A DNA stretch of 64,000 bases from Pseudomonas sp. CFBP13508 (GTDB lineage: Bacteria; Pseudomonadota; Gammaproteobacteria; Pseudomonadales; Pseudomonadaceae). The notes under the pieces are model-generated. The model did no database searches. It saw only the letters and a program-made list of their open reading frames with translations, and was not told where the DNA came from. The stretch lies in assembly GCF_005233515.1 (NCBI RefSeq), contig NZ_QFZZ01000006.1, positions 186,001-250,000 on the forward strand, read 5' to 3'. How positions within the stretch are numbered: position 1 is the stretch's first letter; the number at the start of each line of letters is the position of its first letter. Below are positions 33,165-42,541 of this stretch, one piece after another. Made by a program: the position numbers and the translations under genes.

Positions 33165-33665
33165 GTGAAAGAGATCACCCAACTGGCCGCAGAACTGGGC
33201 CGACGTCTGCAAGTGCTCAATGCCCACGTCACCACTGCCGAGTCTTGCACCGGCGGCGGGATTGCCGAAGCGATCACGCGGATTCCGGGCAGTTCGGCCT
33301 GGTTTGAAGCGGGGTACGTGACGTATTCCAACCGGCAGAAAACCCGGCAGCTGGATGTGCCGGGCGATTTGTTCGAGACGGTAGGGGCGGTCAGTCGCGA
33401 AGTGGTCGAGGCCATGGTGCGCGGTGCGCAGCAGCACAGCCTGGCGCATTTTGCCGTGGCGGTCAGCGGTGTCGCCGGCCCCGACGGTGGCACGCCGAAC
33501 AAACCGGTGGGCACGGTGTGGCTGGCCTGGGGCGTTGGCGACGCGGTTTCCAGCGAGGTTCAGCACTTCGCCGGCAACCGTGATGAAGTCCGCCGACAAA
33601 CGGTGAAGGCCGCGCTAGAGGGACTTGTGCGACTAGCGGCACGAGAAATCGAAAATCAGGGGTAG
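33165..33665 (+). CDS. pncC: CinA C-terminal domain protein, NMN deamidase
   Basis: 166 aa from GTG 33165 (GGAGC upstream). It contains TAESCTGGGIAEAITRIPGS and SGVAGPDGGTPNKPVGTVW, the full PncC/CinA C-terminal signature. It should deamidate nicotinamide mononucleotide. It lacks the N-terminal COG1058 domain of full-length CinA, as is normal in Pseudomonas. It borders recA, the usual right boundary of the tailocin insertion site. Confidence 0.93.
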   Translation: MKEITQLAAELGRRLQVLNAHVTTAESCTGGGIAEAITRIPGSSAWFEAGYVTYSNRQKTRQLDVPGDLFETVGAVSREVVEAMVRGAQQHSLAHFAVAVSGVAGPDGGTPNKPVGTVWLAWGVGDAVSSEVQHFAGNRDEVRRQTVKAALEGLVRLAAREIENQG

Positions 33666-33692
33666 GCGATCTTCGAACGCTGTGGAATAATA

Positions 33693-33708
33693 CTGGCTAC
33701 TTATACAG
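33693..33708 (+). promoter_or_regulatory. LexA (SOS) box upstream of recA
   Basis: CTGGCTACTTATACAG, 16 bp with CTG and ACAG ends, located 40 nt before the recA start. Compare CTGGTGCTATATACAG before dinB. Confidence 0.75.
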
Positions 33709-33748
33709 GTGTTGGCCGTCAGGCCTTATTGATTACGTGAGGACTTTA

Positions 33749-34807
33749 ATGGACGACAACAAGAAGAAAGCCTTGGCTGCGGCCCTGGGTCAGATCGAAC
33801 GTCAATTCGGCAAGGGTGCCGTAATGCGTATGGGCGATCAGGACCGTCAGGCGATCCCATCCATCTCTACTGGCTCTCTGGGTCTGGACATTGCACTCGG
33901 CATTGGCGGCTTGCCAAAAGGCCGTATTGTTGAAATCTACGGTCCTGAATCTTCCGGTAAAACCACACTGACACTGTCGGTCATCGCCCAGGCGCAAAAA
34001 GCCGGCGCGACCTGCGCATTCGTCGACGCCGAACACGCGCTTGATCCAGAGTACGCCGGCAAGCTGGGCGTCAACGTTGACGACCTGCTGGTTTCCCAGC
34101 CGGACACCGGCGAACAGGCCCTGGAAATCACCGACATGCTGGTGCGCTCCAACGCCGTTGACGTGATCATCGTCGACTCCGTGGCGGCATTGGTGCCGAA
34201 GGCTGAAATCGAAGGTGAAATGGGCGACATGCACGTCGGCCTGCAAGCACGTCTTATGTCTCAGGCGCTGCGTAAAATCACCGGTAACATCAAGAACGCC
34301 AACTGCCTGGTCATCTTCATCAACCAGATCCGCATGAAAATCGGCGTGATGTTCGGCAGCCCGGAAACCACCACCGGTGGTAACGCGCTGAAGTTCTACG
34401 CCTCGGTTCGTCTCGACATCCGCCGTACCGGTGCGGTGAAAGAAGGCGACGAAGTGGTCGGCAGCGAAACCCGCGTCAAGGTTGTGAAGAACAAGGTGGC
34501 TTCGCCGTTCCGCCAGGCCGAGTTCCAGATTCTTTACGGCAAAGGCATCTACCTTAACGGCGAGATGATCGACCTGGGTGTGCTGCACGGTTTTGTCGAG
34601 AAGTCCGGCGCCTGGTATGCCTACGAAGGCACCAAGATCGGTCAGGGCAAGGCGAACTCGGCCAAGTTCCTGGCGGACAACCCGGAAATCGCCGCGAAGC
34701 TTGAGAAGCAACTGCGTGACAAGCTGCTGGCACCAGTGGCAGACGTCAAGGCTTTGGCCTCCCGGGACAAGGTCGATAACATGGCTGAGGCCGATGTCGA
34801 CGTTTGA
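33749..34807 (+). CDS. recA: Recombinase RecA
   Basis: 352 aa. The Walker A motif GPESSGKTT lies near residue 65, and the DNA-binding loops (MGDMHVGLQARLMSQALRK; GSPETTTGGNALKFYASVR) are intact. It performs strand exchange and acts as co-protease for LexA and for the S24 repressor at 18790. ATG 33749 has GAGG 7 nt upstream. A LexA box precedes it. The recX gene follows after 9 nt. Confidence 0.99.
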   Translation: MDDNKKKALAAALGQIERQFGKGAVMRMGDQDRQAIPSISTGSLGLDIALGIGGLPKGRIVEIYGPESSGKTTLTLSVIAQAQKAGATCAFVDAEHALDPEYAGKLGVNVDDLLVSQPDTGEQALEITDMLVRSNAVDVIIVDSVAALVPKAEIEGEMGDMHVGLQARLMSQALRKITGNIKNANCLVIFINQIRMKIGVMFGSPETTTGGNALKFYASVRLDIRRTGAVKEGDEVVGSETRVKVVKNKVASPFRQAEFQILYGKGIYLNGEMIDLGVLHGFVEKSGAWYAYEGTKIGQGKANSAKFLADNPEIAAKLEKQLRDKLLAPVADVKALASRDKVDNMAEADVDV

Positions 34808-34816
34808 AGTCATTGA

Positions 34817-35284
34817 ATGACTCTTGTACTTGATACCCTCGTCGCGGTGCGGCGAACCGCCATGGACCTGCTCGCACGTCGCGAGCATGGTCGAGTCGAG
34901 TTGACGCGCAAGCTGCGTCAGCGCGGCGCCGAGGCGGAGCTGATTGAAACAGCCCTCGACCGTTTAACGGAAGAGGGGCTGCTTTCCGAAGCCCGTTACC
35001 TTGAAAGTTTTGTTTCCTACCGCGCCCGTTCCGGCTATGGCCCTCTGCGAATTCGCGAGGAGCTCAGCCAGCGAGGTTTGCAACGTACCGATATCGAAAT
35101 CGCCCTGCGCGAAAGCGGTATCAACTGGCAGGCGCAGCTTCAGGATACGTGGCAACGCAAGTTCTCCGGACATTTACCGATTGATGCGAAAGAGCGGGCC
35201 AAGCAAGGCCGGTTTCTGGCGTATCGGGGGTTCTCGATGGAGATGATCAACCGCTTGTTCAGCGGTCGAGGGATGGACGATTAA
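34817..35284 (+). CDS. recX: RecA inhibitor RecX
   Basis: 155 aa, the typical RecX length, with three-helix repeats (RREHGRVELTRKLRQRGAEA, ARSGYGPLRIREELSQRGL). It limits RecA filament growth. Directly downstream of recA and sharing its transcript. Confidence 0.96.
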   Translation: MTLVLDTLVAVRRTAMDLLARREHGRVELTRKLRQRGAEAELIETALDRLTEEGLLSEARYLESFVSYRARSGYGPLRIREELSQRGLQRTDIEIALRESGINWQAQLQDTWQRKFSGHLPIDAKERAKQGRFLAYRGFSMEMINRLFSGRGMDD

Positions 35285-35295
35285 ACCGATTCAAC

Positions 35296-35338
35296 AAAAA
35301 AGGCCCGCTATTTTTTAGTAAATAGCGGGCCTTTTTTT
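35296..35338. terminator. Bidirectional terminator between recX and the LOG gene
   Basis: AGGCCCGCTATTT and AAATAGCGGGCCT with A- and T-runs on both sides, serving the convergent genes. Confidence 0.92.
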
Positions 35339-35342
35339 GCCT

Positions 35343-36458
35343 TCAAATTACGTTGGAAGGCTCGCGTGAGCGTTGTGCAGTGGGCGGTTTTGAATCGGCC
35401 CAGTTTTCCGGCAGGTTGATAAAGTCGACCAACTCTCTCAGGCGACCATGGGTACGGCCATTGAAGGCAAACGCCAATCGCGCCAAGTGGCTGAACTGTG
35501 CATCGTCGTGTTCTTCACCGTTGTAGGCATGTTGATGAAACTGGTCGCTGAGGCACAGATCGGCGAACTCTTCCTGCATCTGCGCCAGAGCCTGATCGCT
35601 GAGCTTGTGGTTCATGCGGATCACAAACTGCCGCTTGAGCCAGCGGCTGGAGTGGAAGTTGCTATAGAACTGATTGATCTCCTCCACCGCTTCTTCAACG
35701 CTGTAGACCAGGCGCATCAACTTCATATCCGTCGGCAGGATATAGCGGTTTTCTTCCAGCTGATTGCGGATGAAGTCCAGCGCTCCCTGCCAGAAGGTAC
35801 CGCCCGGAACATCCAGCAACACCACCGGCACCAACGGGCTTTTGCCAGTCTGAATCAGCGTCAGCACTTCCAGCGCTTCATCAAGGGTGCCAAAACCGCC
35901 CGGGCACAGCACCAGCGCATCAGCCTCTTTGACGAAGAACAGTTTGCGGGTGAAGAAAAAGTGGAACGGCAACAGCTTGTCGGTGCCATCCACGGTCGGG
36001 TTGGCGTGCTGTTCGAAGGGCAGGGTGATATTGAAGCCCAGGCTGTGATCACGGCCGGCGCCTTCGTGGGCGGCGGCCATGATGCCGCCGCCGGCGCCGG
36101 TGATCACCATCATTTCCGCACGCGTCAGCGCTGCGCCGAGTTCGCGGGCCATCGCGTATAGCGGATGTTCCACTGGCGTACGTGCCGAGCCGAACACGGT
36201 GACTTTGCGCCGGCCTTTGAATTGTTCGAGCACGCGGAACGCCTGCTCCAGTTCACGCAGGGCTTGCAGGGTGATCTTGGCATTCCAGCGGTTGTGGTCT
36301 TCCTGAGCCATGCGCAGCACGGTCAGGATCATGTCGCGGTAGATGGGGATGTTCGGGCTGTTGGCGGAAACATGGTTGAGTTGTGCTTCGACCTGGCTGA
36401 TGAGGTCGCCGCTTTCCTGAAAATGACGGCTCAAGAGGTCATTCGGCTGATAAGGCAT
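35343..36458 (-). CDS. LOG-family nucleotide 5'-monophosphate nucleosidase
   Basis: 371 aa. The Rossmann-like LOG domain (about 85-270) has GSARTP, GAGGGIMAAAHEGAG and PGGFGTLDEALE, the signature of the family to which the PpnN/YgdH nucleosidases belong. It has an N-terminal extension and a C-terminal tail. It probably hydrolyses purine or pyrimidine monophosphates for salvage. Convergent with recX. Confidence 0.88.
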   Translation of the reverse strand: MPYQPNDLLSRHFQESGDLISQVEAQLNHVSANSPNIPIYRDMILTVLRMAQEDHNRWNAKITLQALRELEQAFRVLEQFKGRRKVTVFGSARTPVEHPLYAMARELGAALTRAEMMVITGAGGGIMAAAHEGAGRDHSLGFNITLPFEQHANPTVDGTDKLLPFHFFFTRKLFFVKEADALVLCPGGFGTLDEALEVLTLIQTGKSPLVPVVLLDVPGGTFWQGALDFIRNQLEENRYILPTDMKLMRLVYSVEEAVEEINQFYSNFHSSRWLKRQFVIRMNHKLSDQALAQMQEEFADLCLSDQFHQHAYNGEEHDDAQFSHLARLAFAFNGRTHGRLRELVDFINLPENWADSKPPTAQRSREPSNVI

Positions 36459-36799
36459 TCAACGTCTCCTTCTGTACAGAGCGGGTAGCCCGGACAACCA
36501 GCGTCCGGGTCGCACTGCAAAAACACACAGGGCCGGCAGTTCCATTTCTGCCGTTAACGAATGATCGGGAATACTCTCAATCTAGACCCTCGCACGCATT
36601 CGCGCTGACTTGAACAGTGCGCTGTAACGTTTTGCCTGGCAACCGCTTGCTGATTTGCGCCAAAGCCCCGCCGCTCGTCTGAACGTGTCGCGAAGGGCCA
36701 TCACTCTGATTTACTCAAAGACAGACGTCGCAAGACGACCTTGCGTTTGCGCAAGGCGAGGCAATTCAAGGATTCGTGGGTGGCAAGGAGGCAGGATGC
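36459..36799. other. Intergenic, nothing recognised
   Basis: 341 nt upstream of two divergent genes. No ORF with RBS, no repeat and no clear hairpin were found. Confidence 0.4.
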
Positions 36800-36997
36800 A
36801 TGGTCAGAGTGGTTCTGGAGATCGATACGCAGCTGTATCGAATGTTGCAGGAGTCGGCCGAGACGCATCAATTGAGTCTCGAAGAAGAGTGCTGCCGACG
36901 ATTGGCTGGCGGCGAACGTCGCTCGCGCTATCTGCAGGCGTTGGTAGCGGAATTGCGCGCCGAGGATGAACAGCGGCGCGCCAAGGCTTCGCGCTGA
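36800..36997 (+). CDS. Small ribbon-helix-helix-like protein
   Basis: 65 aa from ATG 36800 (AAGGAGG upstream). MVRVVLEIDTQLYRMLQESA ... LSLEEECCRRLAGG has the strand-helix-helix look of Arc/MetJ-type regulators, but it has no partner toxin gene. Its stop abuts the stop of the next gene. Function uncertain. Confidence 0.6.
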   Translation: MVRVVLEIDTQLYRMLQESAETHQLSLEEECCRRLAGGERRSRYLQALVAELRAEDEQRRAKASR

Positions 36998-37423
36998 TTA
37001 CTTCTTCTTCGCTGGCGCGGCTTTCGGGCAATCGGATTCCTGGTAGCTGGCCGAGCCGATCGCTTTGTTGGTTTTCACTTCGGTGAAGTCGTAACGCATG
37101 ATCGCGCCCTTGGCCATCAGCTTGCGGTACGACGGGTTGTTGCACACCGACGCGCCCAACTGGAAATACACCGCCTTGGGATCGGCGCGCATCTTGTCGG
37201 CGTGGCTCTTTTGCACGCTCAGATGGTTGATCAGCTGCGTGCCCTCGACGGTGTAGCCTTGATCAAGAATGTCTTCATTGATCGCCCGTGGCGTGCCGAC
37301 GCTGCTTTGGGCGGCGACGTTGCGCAGCTCTCGGTTCAGATTCTGCTCACTCAGGGACGCAGCCTGAGCGGTAAAGGACGACGCCAGCAGAATGGCAGCG
37401 GTGGGAACGATAAGGCGCAGCAT
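36998..37423 (-). CDS. QS-regulated virulence factor family secreted protein (PA3611-like)
   Basis: 141 aa. A Sec signal peptide (LRLIVPTAAILLASSFTAQA) is followed by a small periplasmic or secreted domain with two Cys (CNNPSYRKLM ... ESDCPKAAP) and a Lys-rich end. It corresponds to the PF13652 family, whose member PA3611 lies in the same recA-erdR neighbourhood of P. aeruginosa. Molecular role unknown. Confidence 0.8.
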   Translation of the reverse strand: MLRLIVPTAAILLASSFTAQAASLSEQNLNRELRNVAAQSSVGTPRAINEDILDQGYTVEGTQLINHLSVQKSHADKMRADPKAVYFQLGASVCNNPSYRKLMAKGAIMRYDFTEVKTNKAIGSASYQESDCPKAAPAKKK

Positions 37424-37612
37424 GAAACTCTCCTGATTCGGTGACTGGTGGTTCGACCCGTCACGGGGCGGTGCGTTCAGTGGCGGCGAATTATAGGGGA
37501 GCCGGTCTGGACGGTACAGGCTTGTGGCCGTCGCTCTGGTAAACTGCCGGCCTTTATTGCCCTGCCGAGTGTCTTTCGTGTCGAGTTTCCCTGTCTGCCG
37601 GTATTGCCTGCG

Positions 37613-38359
37613 ATGATCCATGCCCCCAACGCCGTGGCCCGCCTGCGCGATCAGCGCGAAGACGAAGGCATCAAGCCGATTCAGGCGCGCGGCTTTCGCT
37701 CCGAGCGTTGCCGCGAATGCCGGGTCATCATCAGTCATTGCCTGTGCGCGTGGCGGCCAAGCGTCGACACCCGTTCTGGCGTGTGCCTGATCATGACCGG
37801 CAAGGAAGTGTTCAAGCCAAGCAACACCGGTTGGCTGATTGCCGATGTGGTGCGCGACAACCACGCGTTTATCTGGTCACGCACCGAGCCCGACCCGCAG
37901 ATGCTCGCACTGCTCAACGATCCGCAGTGGCAGCCGTATCTGGTGTTTCCGGGTGAATACGTCGAACCGTCGCGGGTGACCAACACAGTGAGCATCGGAA
38001 GCAGCAAGCGCCCGTTGTTCATTCTGCTCGATGCGACCTGGACCGAGGCGCGCAAGATCTTTCGCAAGAGTCCGTATTTCGATCGTTTGCCGATTCTCAG
38101 CCTGCTGCCCGACAAACTCTCGCGCTATCGCTTGCGCCGTTCGACCCGCAGCGAGCACCTGTGCACCGCCGAAGTCGCGGCGTTGTGCCTGGAACTGGCC
38201 GGTGACAGCGCTGCCGCCTCGGCGCTGGACGCCTATTTCGATGTGTTCAGCCAGCATTACCTCGGGGCCAAGCAGCAAATGGACATGAATGAATCAACGC
38301 CCGCTCACGCCGAGCTGTTGCCCTATATACGAAAGCCGCAGCCGGAGTTGGCCCGATAG
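37613..38359 (+). CDS. tapT: DTW-domain tRNA-uridine aminocarboxypropyltransferase
   Basis: 248 aa. The Cys cluster CRECRVIISHCLC near the N-terminus, then LLDATWTEARKIF (DTW-like motif) and STRSEHLCTAEV, are family marks. It should make acp3U47 in tRNA from SAM. ATG 37613 was chosen because the preceding frame has no conserved sequence. Confidence 0.88.
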   Translation: MIHAPNAVARLRDQREDEGIKPIQARGFRSERCRECRVIISHCLCAWRPSVDTRSGVCLIMTGKEVFKPSNTGWLIADVVRDNHAFIWSRTEPDPQMLALLNDPQWQPYLVFPGEYVEPSRVTNTVSIGSSKRPLFILLDATWTEARKIFRKSPYFDRLPILSLLPDKLSRYRLRRSTRSEHLCTAEVAALCLELAGDSAAASALDAYFDVFSQHYLGAKQQMDMNESTPAHAELLPYIRKPQPELAR

Positions 38360-38582
38360 TGGCCCATACTGTTCACAGCGCTGGCCATCTTGCTTGACCA
38401 CCTAGGCTTCGCTGGGCATGCTTGGCGCCGATTAGGGTGCGGCCAAGGTTTGAGACGCCGTGTTTGCTGTTGATTGGCGTTGAACGTGCCCCTGTGGATA
38501 GCGCTTACAAGCGTTGTCTCGAGTTGCTTTGGCCAGACCGGAATCTACCGCGTCTGCCATCAAAAACAGGATCATTTGAAAA

Positions 38583-39233
38583 ATGGCCACATACGACATC
38601 CTGATTGCCGATGATCACCCCCTGTTTCGCAGCGCCCTGCACCAAGCGGTGACGCTGGGCCTTGGCCCGGACGTGCGACTGGTGGAAGTGGCGAGCATCG
38701 CCGAACTGGAAGCGCGCCTGACCGAAAAGGCTGACTGGGATCTGGTCCTGCTGGATCTGAACATGCCCGGCGCCTACGGTTTTTCCGGGCTGGTGCTGCT
38801 GCGCGGACAGTATCCGCAGATTCCGGTGGTGATGGTCTCGGCTCAGGAAGAAGCCTCGGTGATGGTCAAGTCCCGCGAGTTCGGCGCCAGTGGCTTCATT
38901 CCAAAATCCAGCGATCTGAGCGTGATTCAGGAAGCGGTGCGCAAGGTGCTCGATGGCGACGTGTTCTGGCCGCCGCAAGCGTTCGAAGCAGTGAGTGTGT
39001 CGGATGAGGCGAAAGCCGCCAGCGATGGCCTGGCCAGCCTGACGCCACAACAGTTCCGCGTGCTGACCATGGTCTGCGAGGGATTGCTGAACAAGCAGAT
39101 CGCTTATGAGTTGAGCGTGTCGGAAGCGACCATCAAGGCCCACGTCACGGCGATCTTTCGCAAATTGAATGTGCGCACTCGCACGCAGGCGGCTTTACTG
39201 CTGCAACAACTTGAGTCAATTCCCAGCCAGTGA
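38583..39233 (+). CDS. erdR: LuxR-type response regulator ErdR
   Basis: 216 aa. The receiver domain has phospho-acceptor Asp near 59 (LVLLDLNMPG) and Lys near 109 (IPKSSD). The C-terminal LuxR HTH (LTPQQFRVLTMVCEGLLNKQ) spans about 150-205. Sequence and position before dgkA match ErdR, which controls ethanol and acetate metabolism. The sensor kinase is not in the window. Confidence 0.9.
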   Translation: MATYDILIADDHPLFRSALHQAVTLGLGPDVRLVEVASIAELEARLTEKADWDLVLLDLNMPGAYGFSGLVLLRGQYPQIPVVMVSAQEEASVMVKSREFGASGFIPKSSDLSVIQEAVRKVLDGDVFWPPQAFEAVSVSDEAKAASDGLASLTPQQFRVLTMVCEGLLNKQIAYELSVSEATIKAHVTAIFRKLNVRTRTQAALLLQQLESIPSQ

Positions 39234-39306
39234 TGGCTGGCGGTTTCACGCTTTTTTGACTTTCGTTGATCTAGCTTCCCCACTCCTTTTTGGCTGGTTT
39301 CTCCTT

Positions 39307-39669
39307 ATGTCACCTTTCAAGGGCCAGACCGGCCTGAAACGCATCCTCAACGCGTCCGGCTATTCGCTCGACGGCCTGCGCGCCGCCTTCACCGGCGAAG
39401 CGGCGTTCCGCCAATTGGTGCTGCTCAACGTGGTGCTGATTCCGCTGACATTTTTCCTCAATGTCAGCCGTGTCGAGCAGGCGGTGTTGATTGCCGTGTG
39501 TTTGCTGGCGCTGATTGTCGAGTTGCTGAATTCGGCGGTGGAAGCGGCCATTGATCGCATCTCGCTGGAGCTGCACCCTTTGTCCAAGAATGCCAAGGAC
39601 ATGGGCAGCGCCGCGCAGTTCGTGGCGCTGAGCATGATCGCGCTGGTGTGGGCGGTGATTCTGCTTTAA
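39307..39669 (+). CDS. dgkA: Diacylglycerol kinase
   Basis: 120 aa, normal for DgkA, with three transmembrane helices and the active-site block ELLNSAVEAAIDRIS. It phosphorylates diacylglycerol for phospholipid recycling. Its stop overlaps the convergent finR stop by 4 nt. Confidence 0.95.
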   Translation: MSPFKGQTGLKRILNASGYSLDGLRAAFTGEAAFRQLVLLNVVLIPLTFFLNVSRVEQAVLIAVCLLALIVELLNSAVEAAIDRISLELHPLSKNAKDMGSAAQFVALSMIALVWAVILL

Positions 39670-40592
39670 GCGATGGTCGGCAACACGATTTCGTCGCTGC
39701 GCTGCACCCCGGCGGTGAACGCGCGGCATAGCTCGAGAAACTCGCGCATGGCCGAGGTCTGGTATTTCTGTTTGTGCCAGATGAAGTAGAACTGCCGCGC
39801 CAGATCCAGACCCGGCGTCTCCACCGGCACCAGACTGCCGCGCCGGAACGCATCGCGCAGGGCCAGCCGCGAAATGCAGCCAATCCCCAGGCCTGATTCC
39901 ACTGCACGTTTGATCGCTTCGGTGTGTTCCAGCTCCAGGCGAATATTCAGCGCGCTGCGATGGTGACGCATGGCCTGGTCGAAGGTCAGCCGCGTGCCGG
40001 AACCCTGTTCGCGCAGAATCCATGCCTCATGGGTCAGCTCTTCCATCGTCGCACTGCCGCGTTTGGCCAACGGATGCTGCGGCGCGCAAAACACCACCAG
40101 CTCATCCTCGACCCAACTCTGCACTTCGATGTCCGGGTGGCTGCAATCGCCTTCAATCAGACCCAGATCAATTTCGTAGTGGGCGACTTGTTGCACGATA
40201 TTGGCAGTGTTCTGCACGTGCAGCTTGACCTGGCTTTCGGGGTGCCGCTGCATGAAGCTGCCGATCAGCAGGGTGGCCAGATAGTTGCCAATGGTCAGCG
40301 TCGCCCCCACTGATAAAGAGCCGAAACCGGATTTGCCATTGAGCAGGTCTTCGATTTCCTTGGCCTGGTCGAGCAGGGCCACCGCTTGCGGCAACAGTTG
40401 TTTGCCAAGGGCGTTGAGGCTCAGGCGTTTGCCGGCGCGGTCGAACAGCTGGCAGCTGGACTGGCGCTCAAGCTCGGTGATCGAAGTGCTGGCCGCCGAT
40501 TGCGAGAGGTTGAGCAGACCCGCAGCACGGGATACGCTTTCCTGCTGGGCGACGGCGACGAAGACTTGCAGTTGACGGAGAGTAAATCGCAT
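39666..40592 (-). CDS. finR: LysR-type regulator FinR
   Basis: 308 aa from ATG 40592. The N-terminal HTH (LSQSAASTSITELERQSSCQ) is followed by a LysR substrate domain. It lies divergent from fpr, the arrangement in Pseudomonas where FinR activates fpr under oxidative stress. The 132-nt intergenic region holds both promoters. Confidence 0.92.
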   Translation of the reverse strand: MRFTLRQLQVFVAVAQQESVSRAAGLLNLSQSAASTSITELERQSSCQLFDRAGKRLSLNALGKQLLPQAVALLDQAKEIEDLLNGKSGFGSLSVGATLTIGNYLATLLIGSFMQRHPESQVKLHVQNTANIVQQVAHYEIDLGLIEGDCSHPDIEVQSWVEDELVVFCAPQHPLAKRGSATMEELTHEAWILREQGSGTRLTFDQAMRHHRSALNIRLELEHTEAIKRAVESGLGIGCISRLALRDAFRRGSLVPVETPGLDLARQFYFIWHKQKYQTSAMREFLELCRAFTAGVQRSDEIVLPTIA

Positions 40593-40724
40593 ATCGATAT
40601 AACCGATAACCCTTATCTTAATAATCCAGTTAACAGATATTGTCGTCGCTATTAGAATGCGATGCAATTGCGCACGTTAAGCCTCATTGAGCCGCGCAGA
40701 CCAATCTCCAGGAGTCAAACGTAC

Positions 40725-41504
40725 ATGAGCAACATGAACCACGAGCGTGTCCTCAGTGTTCATCACTGGAACGACACTCTGTTCAGCTTCAAGTGCACCC
40801 GCGATCCGGGCCTGCGCTTCGAGAACGGTCAGTTCGTGATGATCGGCCTGCAACAGCCCAACGGCCGCCCGCTTATGCGCGCTTACTCGATCGCCAGCCC
40901 GAACTGGGAAGAGCATCTCGAGTTCTTCAGCATCAAAGTGCAGGACGGTCCGCTGACCTCCCAGCTGCAGCACTTGAAGGAAGGCGACGAGATCATCATC
41001 TCGAAGAAGCCTACCGGCACGCTGGTTCTCGATGACCTGAACCCGGGCAAGCACCTGTACCTGCTGAGCACCGGTACCGGTCTGGCGCCGTTCATGAGCG
41101 TCATTCAGGACCCTGAAACCTACGAGCGCTTCGAAAAAGTGATCCTGGTTCACGGCGTGCGCTACGTCAACGAAGTTGCCTACCGCGAATTCATCACCGA
41201 GCACCTGCCGCAGAACGAGTTCTTCGGCGAAGCGCTGCGTGACAAGTTGATCTACTACCCGACCGTGACCCGCGAGCCGTTCGAGAATCAGGGCCGTCTC
41301 ACTGACCTGATGCGCAGCGGCAAGCTGTTCAGCGATATCGGCCTGCCACCGATCAACCCGCAGGACGACCGCGCAATGATCTGCGGCAGCCCGAGCATGC
41401 TCGACGAGACCAGCGAAGTGCTCGACAGCTTCGGCCTGAAGATCTCGGCGCGGATGCGCGAGCCGGGTGATTACCTGATCGAGCGTGCGTTCGTAGAAAA
41501 ATAA
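40725..41504 (+). CDS. fpr: Ferredoxin-NADP+ reductase
   Basis: 259 aa. The FAD-binding RAYSIASPNW motif, the NADP-binding GTGLAPFMSVI motif and the C-terminal YLIERAFVEK match Pseudomonas Fpr (subclass I bacterial). It passes electrons between NADPH and ferredoxin or flavodoxin. It follows the divergent FinR. Confidence 0.97.
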   Translation: MSNMNHERVLSVHHWNDTLFSFKCTRDPGLRFENGQFVMIGLQQPNGRPLMRAYSIASPNWEEHLEFFSIKVQDGPLTSQLQHLKEGDEIIISKKPTGTLVLDDLNPGKHLYLLSTGTGLAPFMSVIQDPETYERFEKVILVHGVRYVNEVAYREFITEHLPQNEFFGEALRDKLIYYPTVTREPFENQGRLTDLMRSGKLFSDIGLPPINPQDDRAMICGSPSMLDETSEVLDSFGLKISARMREPGDYLIERAFVEK

Positions 41505-41515
41505 CCTGCGATACC

Positions 41516-41604
41516 TGTGGGAGCGAGCCTGCTCGCGAATGCGGTCTGTCTTCAACGTTGATGTTGCCTGACACGACGCCTTCGCGAGCAGGCTCGCTCC
41601 CACA
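41516..41604. repeat. REP doublet (REPIN)
   Basis: Inverted arms TGTGGGAGCGAGCCTGCTCG and its complement around about 45 nt. Confidence 0.92.
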
Positions 41605-41626
41605 GTTGGTTATTGGGTGTGACAGT

Positions 41627-41664
41627 AAAGCCCGCGTTGCCTGAGGAGGCAGCGCGGGCTTTTT
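41627..41664. terminator. Bidirectional terminator between fpr and trmO
   Basis: AAAGCCCGCGTTGCCT and AGGCAGCGCGGGCTTT stem with TTTTT. Confidence 0.9.
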
Positions 41665-41676
41665 CGTTTGCGGGCT

Positions 41677-42375
41677 TTATGCCTCGGCCGGGATGACTTC
41701 CAGCACGCGGATCTGGTCGGGCGTCGGGTAATGCCAGCGCACGTCGAGATCCCAGAACTGCGCACCATATTCACGTTCCGGTGCCGGTGTCTGATACGCC
41801 GGACGCGGATCCTGCGCCAGACACTGCTCGATCAGCTCAACCAATGGCTCATCGAGCCGCTGAGCGTGTGTGTACGCCTGTTTCAAGGCTGACTCGGCCC
41901 ACCGCACCTCGATCAGCTGCGGCGCGGCGCTGGCGATGTCATTGGTCGCCCCGGGGATGATGTCGGCGTACGGCACGTACGGTTTGATATCCAGCACCGG
42001 CGTGCCGTCGAGCAGATCGATCCCGGAAATAAACAGGCGATTGCCTTCGACTTTGTCCAGCTTCACCACCGATTGGCCGATGCCATTCGGTCGGTGTGTA
42101 GCACGGGTGGCAAACACGCCCATCGACTTGTTACCGCCCAGGCGTGGCGGGCGCACTTTCAGGCGCGGTTTGTCTTCCAGGGCTTGGTGGAACAGAAACA
42201 ACAGCCAAACATGACTGACCTGCTCCAGCCCCTGCACGGCGTCACCCTGATCGAACGGCGCGACCAGTTCCAGCACGCCACGGGCGGCCGGTGCCAGTTG
42301 CGGCTGGCGGGGGATGGCGAACTTCTCCTTGAAGCAGGAGCGCACGAAGCCGATGGGGGAGACGCTGTAAGTCAT
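41677..42375 (-). CDS. trmO: tRNA m6t6A methyltransferase TrmO
   Basis: 232 aa from ATG 42375. The blocks FKEKFAIPRQPQL, GVFATRATHRPNGIGQSVVK and DIKPYVPYADI are TrmO (TsaA/YaeB) signatures. It N6-methylates t6A37 of tRNA-Thr. Convergent with fpr. Confidence 0.94.
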   Translation of the reverse strand: MTYSVSPIGFVRSCFKEKFAIPRQPQLAPAARGVLELVAPFDQGDAVQGLEQVSHVWLLFLFHQALEDKPRLKVRPPRLGGNKSMGVFATRATHRPNGIGQSVVKLDKVEGNRLFISGIDLLDGTPVLDIKPYVPYADIIPGATNDIASAAPQLIEVRWAESALKQAYTHAQRLDEPLVELIEQCLAQDPRPAYQTPAPEREYGAQFWDLDVRWHYPTPDQIRVLEVIPAEA

Positions 42376-42450
42376 GGTCTGGGATCGAAGCGGGTAGGGC
42401 GGGCATGATAACCCGGCTCGCTTCAAGTCTGGTGGTGACAGGGCTGGCCT

Positions 42451-42526
42451 CTTCGCGAGCAGGCTCGCTCCCACAATGTAGCTGCGTTGTGTACGAAATC
42501 CCTGTGGGAGCGAGCCTGCTCGCGAA
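42451..42526. repeat. REP pair in outward order
   Basis: CTTCGCGAGCAGGCTCGCTC followed by the inverted arm GGGAGCGAGCCTGCTCGCGA. The arms are reversed compared with the other doublets. Located between trmO and rhlG. Confidence 0.9.
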
Positions 42527-42541
42527 TGCCGCACCGCCGAT